Assembly: GCA_910589415.1 (NCBI GenBank)
Contig: OU342638.1
Span: forward strand, 34,693,579-34,757,578
Source of the DNA: Malachius bipustulatus
Taxonomy: Eukaryota; Arthropoda; Insecta; Coleoptera; Melyridae
Reading direction: 5' to 3'
DNA length: 64,000 bases
This document shows positions 45,001-56,900 of the stretch, one piece after another. The notes under the pieces were generated by a model, which was not told the DNA's origin, made no database searches, and saw only the letters and a program-made list of their open reading frames with translations. Position 1 is the stretch's first letter. Each line of letters opens with the position of its first letter. Both the position numbers and the translations under genes were made by a program.

Positions 45001-48000
45001 TTTAGTTGATTGTTTCAATAAATTATCTCAATTTTGACCATGATATAGGTCAGTGATAGACATCGAATTGAAAAAAAGTGACGGAAAACCCGCCACAATT
45101 CAATTTTTTTAAACATTTTTTGTTTTTACATTATTACCATCTTCATCAGTTAATTAAGTCATTATTCATATTAGCGCTAGATCATTATTATTCGTCTCTG
45201 TTCTTATAGGTATTCGACTTATTATTATTATTATTATGCGCGATAAACTCAGCCTTGAATTTAGCGAGAAAATTATAAATCCAGTTTTGGCCTTTGCTCC
45301 TTCAAATTTTATAAAAATTAATAAGTAAGGCGAACGCGAATTATATTCATTTTCTTGATATTTATGACTAGGATATGTTAATGACCTCGGCGTGTTCAAA
45401 AACAGCGCGCCGTGAATGTCAGCTCGTTACTACAACTATAATAAAGATCACGACCAGGTGTGTAAACTATAAACTAGAAACCGTGCGGTGCGTTGTTATT
45501 GCGCTCTTCCCAAATAATAAATTATTATTTCATTCAGCTCTGAACGTAACAATAATAATTGCCATGGGAAATTACCTGCTCGTTTGTCTTTTGTCTTTAG
45601 AAGCTGCTTAAAATTTGTGTTTCAAGTTATCGAAAGCTGCACCTACCTGAAATTAATTTAATAATAACATTCTCCCGCCTAAAAATGTGATGATTTCATT
45701 ATTTTGAATTCTTCTGGGACATTTATTAATTCGCTAGTCGTTAATTTATAATATTTATAATAAATCGGAATTATCCAGATAAAATTAAATCCGGTATCTT
45801 ATTATGTATTCATAAATGCCGATTGTTTGACGTCACGCACATAATTTGATAATTAATATGTCTCGCTTAGCACGAGGCGCAACTTAATATTTTTTTTTTA
45901 ACACGCATTTACCTACCCACCTGTCCACCCATCCACCCATCCACAAAAGGGAAGATTGGCTGGTGGGTAAATAATTCAATTTCAACTCAACATGTGTTAA
46001 AAATGACACCTAAACGGCTTTTCAATCGGTTGTATTAAAAATAGAGAGTGAGCGATATAAGAAAGCCCGACATTGACTTTTGTAATTTAATATATGTCGA
46101 GGTGCTGTAACGCATTAGATAGACCTTGGTTAACGTGAAGGAACAGTTTCTGGAGCGCAACTCGCAAAGAAATGACGTGGAAGTAGCTCGCGCAGGGGAC
46201 GCGCGAAAATTATGCCACAACAAGATCATCTTCCATGGCCTACCGTCAGTCAAATTTTTGTCGTTCACACTTTATGCCCACGGATAAATAATATAACTGT
46301 TAGGTTGATGACGTTGCGATGATGACTAATTATTTGTTTCATTTGACATTTAATCAATAACGGTCTACATATATGTATAGTTAAAGCTGCATTTAATAAT
46401 ACAACTTTAAATGTTTATGTATCTAGAAAAAAAGTTACGACAAATGTCGTCTGGACCTTGGGAAATCCGAATCAATTATCATCGCCCCCCTCCCCGTGTC
46501 GCTGATCAAAATATCTTACTGAAGATAATTTAAAGATCAAGGTGAACCCGGTGAGAGAGACACCAATAATTAAGGAGAAATAAACAAGAATTGTTTGTCG
46601 AAAAAATGCAGTTCGGAGACCTCTTTGGCTTTATTATCGTTGAGCTTTATTATATTATTTTTTTAATTCTCTTACGTATTTTTATTTTTCTTTATTTATG
46701 AAAACAAGTTGCTTAAATTTTTAAATGTTCAATGGTGAGTTCAAGTTTTCAAGTAATAACGTTCCATTGATTAATGACGTAGTTATGATTATGAACGTTG
46801 ATACCTATACATATCAAAGCGCTGCCGACTTAAAGGAAAATAATGAATTAGTAATCATTTTGGGAATTTGTTCGAAAATGGTGGAGAACTTTTATTCTTT
46901 TCAAATTCAATTTGTTTAGAAATTAATTGATGAAAGAAATAATTTTCAACCATTTCATGCTTCTGAACGCACCAACTTTAGTTTCATATCCCTTTTCCTG
47001 TAGTTACACAATAGGCCCCTAGATAGCGCTGCTACAATTTGATTATTTTGTTTTTATTTTTAATAATGGCTTTCGTGAAACAGTGTATTTAGTCAGCTTC
47101 ATGGTTTTCTCAAAATCAAAATGGAAATTTGAATTACTAATGTGATAAAGTCGTAATAATAAGCTTAAATTCATAAATAATTTAAGTTAAATCAATTGTT
47201 GTTTCAGATAAGAACATGGTCACGAGTTTCTTGCGCTTGACAAAGCACAACACCGAAAGAACCAAACGGAAATTGGAATCTTATTACGTGTCAAAATCTG
47301 TGCATCCCGAGCTGTTCGCCAACAGGATTCCCACTTCCAATGAAATGCAGACTGTTTTCGATATGCTGTAAGCGATAATTACCTTTTACTCAGAACTGAA
47401 GTACTAATTATGAAATTATGACCCGCAGATACTTCCTCTTCCTCCCCAATTACACGGAACGAGGTGAAAGGATCCTGATTTTGAAGTTACGAAACTCAGA
47501 TCCTGCAATTTTCAACATGGAAATGATCTCCAAGATGGTCTTTGCAACTTGTAAGTATTGTTTTTTATTAGACTTTGTTGTATGCAACCAGTGATACAGA
47601 TGACTCATTTGAAAAAAGTTTGACAGCATTGTTTAATTTAGAAAGGTAGGTAGGTATCTAGTGACAGTCAAATCAAAGTCAATTTCGAATAGTTTTATGG
47701 GTTCACTGATGGAGCGGAGCCCCCTGAATTCACTTAGAAAATAAGTGAATTCCCCTTTTATCTCACAATTTCTCATGGCAAAGTTGAGAATGAAAATACA
47801 AATTGGCAACTCTCAAGTTTCACATGTATTTTTGGTTGCCTAAAATGCAGGGGTGAACTGTTTTGCTTGGCTTTTCATACTTTTCAAATTATTCCCTACC
47901 ACCAGATCACTTAATTCCTTTCTTTCAAGACTATTTCCATGTCAAAAGATCAAAATACTCCTACGGAAATGGTTGTATATAACTATGATTCACAAAAATA

Positions 48001-48623
48001 TTGACGAATTGTAAATAATTAAATTATTCCAGGTGATTTAGTAATGTCGATGCCGCACATAGTCAGCGGAGAGATCGTAATTCTGGACGGTAGCGACTTT
48101 TCAAGCGCCCACTTCAGCCAGTTCATGACTCAAGCTTTCAGGACTATGATCCAGCTATTAAGGAAAGCGTACCCCATCAGACTGAAGCACATTCATATCG
48201 TTAATGCGCCCCCGATGATCGAGAAGATGGTCGGACTGGTCAAGCCAGTGCTTCATGAAAAAATCAGGAAGAGAGTGAGTTATATTTTTATTTTCTTCAA
48301 CATGTCATTGTAATGTTTGTGTTTCATTTTTCTTGAAGGAAACTAATGAACTTCTTTTTTAATTACAGTTTACGATCCATAAATCTTCCGATAGTTTAAT
48401 GGAATATTTCACAGAGAAACTCCTCCCTCGAGAGTATGGCGGCTTCCTGAAATCGATAGAAGAATATTCTCAGGAATGGGAGCAGATTCTGAAAGACAAC
48501 AGCGACTGGTTCAGGGTACAAGAGACCGTCAAAATAGAAGGCGATCCTTCCAAAGTCAGAGCCTGTATAGATGTCGATAGTCAGGGAATTCAGGGCAGTT
48601 TTCGCAGACTAAATATCGATTGA
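42015..48623 (+). CDS. CRAL-TRIO domain protein (alpha-tocopherol transfer protein-like)
   Basis: Six coding exons join in phase to 319 aa: 42015-42038, 42101-42257, 47208-47367, 47429-47550, 48033-48274, 48369-48623. The first encodes MDTASDTE; exon 1a at 35196 could replace it. Residues about 20-100 carry the CRAL-TRIO-N helices (FLRLTKHNTERTKRKLESYY). The CRAL-TRIO lipid-binding fold spans about 105-260: VFDMLYFLFLP, EIVILDGSDFS, HIHIVNAPPMIEKMVGLVKP, then FTIHKSSDSLMEYF and LLPREYGG, the usual order of family landmarks. The length is normal for the insect family. Members are cytosolic carriers of hydrophobic ligands such as tocopherol, retinoids or phosphoinositides; the ligand is not predictable here. 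The 4.9-kb intron 2 contains repeats only. The gene converges on cytospin. Confidence 0.94.
43735..44880. repeat. Three-copy intronic repeat with tctgtctgtc runs
   Basis: A phrase built on ctagagacttgaaact and ggatgacaatgcaatact recurs near 43765, 44160 and 44770; cggccttcggcctcgttt recurs at about 43977 and 44614. Copies are 75-90 percent alike by eye and interrupted. Such passages look like a dispersed transposon family, but I cannot name it. Confidence 0.75.
45905..45950. repeat. CCACCCAT/CCTACCCAC microsatellite
   Basis: A short imperfect run of ccacc and ccatc units on the + strand inside CRAL-TRIO intron 2. Confidence 0.7.
47061..47102. repeat. Dispersed repeat family A, diverged short copy
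   Basis: aatggctttcgtgaaacag followed by tgtatttagtcagc aligns with the core of the copies at 28.2, 28.6 and 34.5 kb. Confidence 0.5.
47726..47752. repeat. Perfect 11-bp hairpin in CRAL-TRIO intron
   Basis: GAATTCACTTA, a 5-nt loop, then TAAGTGAATTC. It lies in the intron between exons 4 and 5; no role can be assigned. Confidence 0.7.
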
Positions 48624-48979
48624 ACACTCGGTTTTACGTTTCTTTACTATATCATTTTTGTATATAACGTTAGGGTGGTGTGATCAAGTATTTTGTAAGA
48701 GATATTTTTAGCCACAGCTCGAGGTTCTTTAGTCAGAGAAAAAAGTGCTGAGATGGATGGTTAGGTGAGATTCATGAAAGCGAGGTGCAGCTTTATAGAG
48801 ATAATTATAGAATAATTTTGCTGTGAGGCTGTGCTTTGTGTCTTTTAGGATGCATTTTATCATCAGATCTCACATTTATTTCTTTTTTTATTTTATATTC
48901 ACTATGTTTTAATAGTTATCTATTTATTTTTATATTACTTGTAGTAATTACATTATAATTGAATTTAAATGATTTTTTA

Positions 48980-48985
48980 AATAAA
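48980..48985 (+). terminator. Poly(A) signal of the CRAL-TRIO gene
   Basis: AATAAA lies about 360 nt after the stop codon, followed by a T-rich stretch from 49003. It is the first consensus signal downstream of the gene. Confidence 0.7.
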
Positions 48986-49032
48986 AACTGATAAAGAAAA
49001 ATGTGTTCTTTTATTTTCCTTGTATAAGTATT

Positions 49033-49707
49033 GAGATTTTACATTTGGGTATCAGGAACTCAGAAGTGTGAATTTTCTCCTCGCGTCTCTGCGATCCTGG
49101 TAGGGATTTTTCAATTTCACTCAAACATGTCTGGCAATAACGAATTTCATGAAATGATAATTTCAAAATCCCCGACCAGGATCACAGAAACGCGAGGAGA
49201 TCTTTTCCCACCAATTCGGCAAAAGATCTCCTCGCGTCTCTGCGATCCTGGTGGGGATTTTTCAATTTCACTCAAACATGTCTGGCAACGAATTTCATGA
49301 AATAATAATTTCAAAATCCACGACCAGGATCACAGAAACGCGAGGAGACCTTTTCCCACCAATTCGGCAAAAGATCTCCTCGCGTCTCTGCGATCCTGAT
49401 AGGGATTTTTCAATTTCACTCAAACATGGCTGACAACGAATTTCATGAAATAATAATTTCAAAATCCCCGACCAGGATCACAGAAACGCGAGGAGTTCTT
49501 TTCCCACCAATTCGGCAAAAGAACTCCTCGCGTCTCTGCGATCCTGATGGGGATTTTTCAATTTCACTCAAACATGTCTGGCAACGAATTTCATGAAATA
49601 ATAATTTCAAAATCCCCGGAGTGTGAGGAGGTTTTCCATTCAATTGCCGTGGTTTTCAGCGAGATTCTACATTTGGGTATCAGGAACTCAGGAGTGTGAG
49701 GAGGTTT
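49033..49707. repeat. 148-bp hairpin array flanked by direct repeats
   Basis: ctcctcgcgtctctgcg recurs at 49077, 49228, 49376 and 49524. Between copies lie three stem-loops at 49191-49236, 49339-49384 and 49487-49532, each with 16-bp arms and the same 14-nt loop. A second, longer inverted pair in each unit joins gatcctggt-gggatttt to aaaatccccgaccaggatc. The block is bounded by near-identical phrases acatttgggtatcaggaact at about 49040 and 49668. It lies between the poly(A) signals of the CRAL-TRIO gene and cytospin. Confidence 0.92.
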
Positions 49708-49780
49708 TCAGACACTTTTACAGGACTGATAATGAGACAATAAATAAACTATAAATAAAAGATATGAAATCATTTTCAAC

Positions 49781-49786
49781 TTTATT
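49781..49786 (-). terminator. Candidate poly(A) signal of cytospin
   Basis: AATAAA on the minus strand, about 1.2 kb beyond the cytospin stop codon at 50976. Other A/T-rich candidates lie closer (near 50445), so the exact end is uncertain. Confidence 0.4.
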
Positions 49787-50975
49787 TTTCACAAACAGAT
49801 ACAAAATAATAACTTTACATAACAAAAATTGACAATCACTAAAAATTTTAAGAATATACAGGGAGAATGAAAATACATGTCACAAAAGCAAAATACAAAT
49901 TAAATTATATGATAATAAAAGCAGTCTTGTTTTGGTTTGCTAAATATTTCGCTTCTTGCTTCTATTTTCTTATTCACATGCTTGTTTACAGTAATCACTT
50001 ATTTACAATTTAGAGAAGCTTTAACTGTGAAAAAGAACTATTATTGTGTAACTAAAATGCAAAAAACTTGCCCTTAAACGCCTCGTTAAATACGTTTACA
50101 ATAAATACAAACATTATATTATATGAAAACTTTTGACTAGATATTACATAGAAATGAGTACATGATATATAAAATAGTTTATAGGAGTGTATATAACTGT
50201 ATCAAATATACACCAAAATCTTCAAAAAAATAACAACTAGAACGCGCTACATCACCCTTAAACTATCAGGAAATGCAAGAAAAGACTCATTCATCATCAG
50301 AAACCACAACAAGCGCCGGAGTTACCGCATTCCTTACACAAACAATTGAGCAATACGAGTATATCGATTATATGTAATTAAATTTATGCCCGTATTCACA
50401 AAGGAATCAAGATACATTGTCTCTACTTGTTAAATTATTTTTTATTTGATCGACCTTTTGTTTGACATCTGAATCTTTAGCACCGCCCCCTCGCTATTTC
50501 TTGCCAATCAACCAGTCCCCATTTCTTTATGAATACGGATGTCTCTTATATAAGTAATCGACGCCTTACTAAAAGAAGCCTGAACTGTTTTCAAACATTT
50601 ACAAAACCCATTTCTCAATTTGAAAACTAAATCATTCTCTTATTTCATAATTAAAGAGACTAGCTGTCAAAATTTATCGCACCTATGACATTGATGTTCA
50701 TTCATATTCACGAAGAAATTACAACAACATTTTGATTCACTTGTTAAATTTTATATTCTGACTCCAGAACTAGAGGTTCTGAGAACTGAAGACTTAATAA
50801 ATTTAATTAACAAGTCAAATGTCAACCTGATTTCTTTGTGAGTATCCAAGTACAATATCAGAAATGGTAGCAATGAAGATGATTGATCTAAATTTAAAAT
50901 AAATATCTCAGTCGTCTTTTTTTAGCAGGAATGAACAGAGATGTATCACAGAAGACACGACCTCGACCGAACGAT
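49787..50975 (-). other. Probable cytospin 3' UTR
   Basis: AT-rich sequence without ORFs between the cytospin stop codon and the candidate poly(A) signal. Confidence 0.45.
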
Positions 50976-53900
50976 CTACACCTCGAAGTGTTTATACAGG
51001 GCGGTCACATAACCCATCACCTGCTGCCAATCCGGGCGTTCCAGCTGTACCATATCGTTGATATTCTAAAAAAAACAAAAAAACAATAAACATTAATCCC
51101 TTGCCTCGTTAGAAAAATAAATAAACTCACCAGAGTTGTGGGAATCCCCACACTTTCCGCAGCGCTGAACGCCAAAGAGAAATTCCTCCTCTTCTCCTCC
51201 GCCCTGAGGGTGTCGTACGGGATCCTGTCAGGCAGGTAGGTATGCAGGAGCGCGCAAAGAGCGAGCCCGTCGTTCCAGGACGAACTGAAATTGGTTATGT
51301 CGATGTTCCTGTAGCCGACCGTCTTCTGCTGGCACCACTTCAGAAGGGCGTTACGTTTCGAGCCGCCGTTCTTCACGAGACCGTTCAGCGGATCGCCCTT
51401 GCACTCTGTCGCTGCGGGGGCGAAGCTGTTCCTTCGGAGTGACAGCAGCGGGTACGAGTCGGACGTCGGATGGTCGGCTTTCGGCGGCTTCCCCGAGTGG
51501 TCCGATGGTTTCGTAATCGAATCTACGAGCAAAGGTTTTATTTTTAGGATAGATCCACTTAATTCACAACACACGATTCTTCTTCTTTTATACTTTAATG
51601 ACCTTTGCATACTTTTTTTTTTTTTTTTTTTTTTTTTCTTTCAACGGGGAGACCCCATACATAATATGTTTACAATCATTATTAACCGCAAATCACAGAT
51701 AAAAGCTAAACAAAAAGTGCATCCAGATTCACCCAAACAACAACAATAGCTTTGATTTCTTTTTTACAGAGAACAAAGAGCAGTCCCGAAACTCAAACCA
51801 ACCCATATTTACATTACATAACATGGCCAATCTATTCACAATCGACCCCCTACTACCTCCAGGTACCATTTCAACAACAAAGTATCTATTCATCCTTAAA
51901 CTTATGACTGGTACATAAAATCTAAATGAACCCAGAAGCACTGGTGATCGAATAATACTATTAAGAATTTTAAAAGCCAGAACAATGTCGACTCTGTCTC
52001 TAGCTGACTCAAAGGTCGCAATAGAAAACTTTCTATAAACAGGGGCAAGATCGTGATCAATAGGTGACAATCCGATCCCAACCCTAAACGCTGCGTACCT
52101 CAAAAACTTCCTATTAATGGTCTCAATTTTTTTCACTAAACCAATTTGATTAGGTCGCCAAACTGTTGAAGAATACTTGTGCATTTATCTAGTTAGAAAG
52201 CTGAAGAATTAATCAAGAAGGTTTAGGTTAATTGTTTGTTGTGACAGAGATGGTTGTTTTAAAATTATTCAATGAATTATTGTAAATTCCTGAAATGGTC
52301 AAACTTACCTGTAATAACGGAACTTTTTCCCCACTCTCTGGCCACGTTGTTCATCTGATTGGGTTGTTGTTCCTTGAGAGGCGTTTTGGGTTGCGTCGCC
52401 GGTTGCGCAGGCGCCAGACTTTCGCCCCATTCCCGCAGCGGTGATCCGGGAGACATGGACGGAGGCCCTATTAACGGAGAAGGACTAGAAGGGCTCCGGA
52501 TGTCGGACGTCAGAGAGTTGAGGGACGAGCCGGAACTACTGCGAGATATCGATGATAGGGCTGCAAAAAAAAAAAGAAAACTTGAAGATCCTCTTGCAGG
52601 TAGTCCGAAAAAACTTAACAATATTAATTGATTAAACTGCTTCCGAGGAGGGTTACTGGAGAAATGGCGGGGGTGTCTCATAATCGAGAAAAAACAAACA
52701 AAATCAAACCAAAGAGAGGAAAAAAGAAAGAAACGTGAAAAATGTCTCACCTGTCTTAGTTCCAGGTTTTCCCGCATTCTCGATACTCTCAATCAACGAC
52801 CGGACCGACTGTCTCGAGCTCTGTCGACAGAGGGTCGGTCTCGGTCGTCTGGTCGTTATGTCGTCGCCGGGGAAACTTGACGGTCTTAAAGCGATCATCG
52901 GCTCGGTCGTGGCTGGAAAATCGAAGCTCATTACGAAAGGTTACATAAGACGTGAGTAACATTGATGAGAGACAAGACAGAAAACATAAGCCCCCCAGCT
53001 CCGGTCTCCTTGAAAAAGCTCTTTCGACTTAATTGACAATAATTGACAGGTGAATTCTAATTTTTTGATCATAAAAATGAAGTGACAATTGACAAGCGAC
53101 TAGCGAACATGGAGGGAACTGCTTAGCGACGCTGTACATACAAAAAGACAATCGACAGGGCAAAATTCTCATTAGTAAATTTACCTTTCCAAGACGATCC
53201 AATAAAACACTTCTTCAATTTTTTATCATTGCTCACAATATAACACACAAGTCTTTGATTTTTTTTTCAAAAATACAAAAAAACAAAATAAAATAATAAT
53301 AAAACAAGTCCAAAAATCATATATTTGTTTCATAGGTAGATACTGTACAAGAAATCAAATAGGTATGAAAATAGACAACTTTCTGAATTATTTGACATGT
53401 CTCGTTCTTCTTCTTTTTCTTTTATTCCAACGCTTGAGCAATTTACCCTTTCTCTTTCATCACACCCTGCTCTCTTACGACACTAGCGGCAGTTAAAAAA
53501 ATAAATGTAGAACGAGCAATTAATATTGAAGACAGGAGAAGAAAAAGAAGAATACGAAGCTTACTGCCATCACATTTAACACAAACTGTTACTAATCTAG
53601 ATTGCAATCGAAACGATCTCCATTCTACTTACTCATAACTTTTAACGATACGTTAAGATGAATAGTTGCATGATTAAAATCAGGTATACAATTACGACTC
53701 GTTATTACAAATCTTAATAGTTACACTCAATAATTTTCCTGGACTATTCTTGTAAGAAGATTTTTCAATTTAATTGCACAAGATTTTTTATAAAACTAGA
53801 CGAGTTGTTAACGATCATTAACTTAGAGACTCGAGATAAAAAAAAAATAAATGCAAGGAATGATTTAATCTATTACTTTACAATACAGACAAATGAATCG

Positions 53901-56900
53901 TTAAATTTCTTCGTTAATATCATAGTCGTATTTTACAGGATTAACAACACCGCATTCGGAGTTTCCAATAACTGAGTCACGATTCCTGTCAAACAGAACC
54001 GAACTGAGCTGCTCTTCTTTCCTAAACGTTTCGTTACCACTACCACCACCACCACTACCAGCCACCTCTTCATCTTCACCTCTTTTCGAAGAACTCAACT
54101 TCTTTAACGAATCTTTCTTTACTGCCTCCAGGATCCTCTCGAATTGTTCTTCTGACGATAAACTTTTATCGACTACCACCGGTGAAGGTGCCACTCTGTC
54201 GTCTTCCGTTAAAATAATTTTCCTTTTATAATTTCTGGAGGAGAACGCGGCAGAATTGTCTTCCCCGATCGGCTGCAAAATAAAATTCTCTTCCCTCTCT
54301 TTCTGTAAAATCAAATTGTCGTTTCTCTCCCTGATCTTCTCCTCGTGTATCTCAAACGAATCGACTGCACCTAGAAATTGACCAAATTCATCCGGGTGCA
54401 AGACTTCGTTGACCGTCTCGCGGTATTGCGAATTTCCCTCAACTGGGACTTCCGGGTAAAACTTGAAATTATCGGAATCGACGCTTCGATGATCTTCCAG
54501 CCTCTCGAAAACTTTCTTCGCTTTCGAGAAACTCCCCTTAGTGTCGTAATCCCTGCGACCGAAACGAGACGTCAAGCCGGCTGCGATCAAACTGTCGTCA
54601 GAATCGACGGATCGATTTAACCTCGATCGGGTCGTCTTCGGTATCGCACCCGAAGACACTTTACAGTCGACTTTCATCGTCTTGGTGTCGCTCTTCGTCA
54701 GTAAATCCGTGTCTTTGGACTTACTCTCAAAAATACTCTTCAATCGCGACACTTTAGTCATCGAATCGTTCGTCTTGATCTTGTCACTCTTATCATCGTC
54801 ACATTTGATCCTGGTTGTTTCTTCATAAGGTAACGTTGACGCAATGGTGACGTTATATTTACACCGTTGACCGTTCAAATCTTCGTAAACTTTATTTCTG
54901 TTCACGTTTTGAGATGAATCGTTGAGGGAAGTCTCCGAATTGGGTCTGAATAAATTTATATGGGAGTCGTTAATCGGTGAAGTCTCATTATGATGCATAA
55001 TCTCAGATGAGCCGTTAGATTCTGATACTGGTACTGGTACTGCGAATCCAAACGCTGTATCTTCTTCTTCTTTCGCTTGCGGTAGTTCCTGGAACAGACT
55101 GGAGAACTTCTTCACTTCCCTTATCGGCGGGGCACTGTCTGATTTATGATCGGCATTTTCTGCTGACGCACTGGCCTGTTCGTCATCGATTAAATCATCG
55201 AGTTTCTTGGTTAATCGACTGTTGAAAATCGCTCTGATATTCGAATCGATCACCTCCGTCGTATTCTGGGGGCTCGATTCCATGTCTCGACCAGGACTGA
55301 AATTTTGTTCTACCACTTTGACGTCTTCATTGTTTGACTTGTCATCATCTGTCATTATTTCAGAGTAATTGTTTGGGATACTGATACTACAGTCACCTGT
55401 CATTTGGAACTCTACAGGATTCACAGATTCACCGGAAACTGGAGAGCTCCAATCGACATTGCAAGAACAGTAAGTTTCCTCTTCAGAATCTTGACTGGAA
55501 TTATCTGACGTATCGTTAACTTCAATCTCGGCGATTTTCTGTCGTCTGGGTAACGCAATGGGTCGTTTCGGTATAACCGACGGTTTCTCTTCTTCAATTA
55601 TTATTCGAGGAGATATTTCGACGTTTTCATAATGGTTACGCGAAGATTCATCTTCATTTTGCCGATCGTCGATCGGAACGTAAAATTCGTCGTCTCCGTC
55701 TCGAGCTTGATATTTCTTCCTCATCTGATCGACAAATTCCCAGTCGGAGTCGTTCATCTCCGAGACGACCGAGTATCTCTGATTCACGCACTCCAGTAAA
55801 TCCTTTTCGCTCGACGTGAGCCCTTTTACGCGGTGCATCTCTGCGGAAGTTTCATCCGAAATAGAAGAAATTATGCGCTCGTTTTCAATGAAATCTACAA
55901 TTTCTCTCTTTGATTCTTCGTTAAATATATTCGCCCTGCTCTCGTTATAATCGTCATCTTCGGAATCTTCAGAATCTTCATTTGATTCTATCGCAGTTTC
56001 GGGTTTCTTCGCATCGGAACATCTCTTCTTCATTTCTTGAACGACGTTCTTATAAGCGGCATGAACCCCAAGAGGTATCTCGTATTCTTCTTCTTCCTCT
56101 TCTTCGGAAAACGCCCCGTACTTTTGTAGCTTGTAATCGATTGTGTCGTTGTTGTATTGAAGAGAATCAGCAGGAGAAGTTTCTTCCAATAAATCAGCAC
56201 CAATCGGGGCGAATAAATGATCTATGTACTTATCTTCAGGCAATAAAATATGATTGCCCTGCTCTTCTGATTCGGTATCTTCATTAACAGGATACCTATC
56301 TTCGATTTCTTCATTATTTCCGTCCTCGCTCTCCTGTGCGAATTCACTTTTATATTCGCCAGTTTCGGTTTCGTTTTCTTCATAAGAATCTTCACATTCT
56401 TCGTACAATTCTTCATTACTATCTTCAAATACTTTACTTTCGACCTCAATTACGTCATTAATCAGTTCTTCACCGGTTTTGATCTTAATAATATCTTCTG
56501 AAGATCTATCTTCAAAGTCACTTCTTCCCTGAACTTCTTCAATATGATTCTCTTTGAATTCTTCATTTTTTTCATCAGATTTCAATCCAAGTTCTCTCTT
56601 GTCTTCAATTTCTTCACTTGAATTCTGTTCAAATTCCTCTATAAATCTCTTTTCAATAATTTCCTCATTAGCGTCTTCAAATTTGCCTTCTTCACCCGAA
56701 TTGTTTTCAATTTCTTCAGCAGATTTAACTTCAATTTCATTATTGTATTCGCGATCCTCTCCTTTATTATTTTTACCCCAAATTTCTTCATTAGGATCGT
56801 CCTGATCTTCTTCACAAAATTTGTTTTCTTCATTATTTTCAACAATTATCTTATTCAAATCTTCAGAAGATTTGTCTTCAGCTGCTCTATCACATTTGCT

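Noticed and set aside
46035..46268. 77-codon minus-strand ORF
   Set aside because: No recognisable domain or splice structure; lies in an AT-rich intron.
51600..52200. Long target-site duplication around the LINE
   Set aside because: Flanks show at most atac repeated, and this overlaps possible element sequence, so no real duplication can be claimed.
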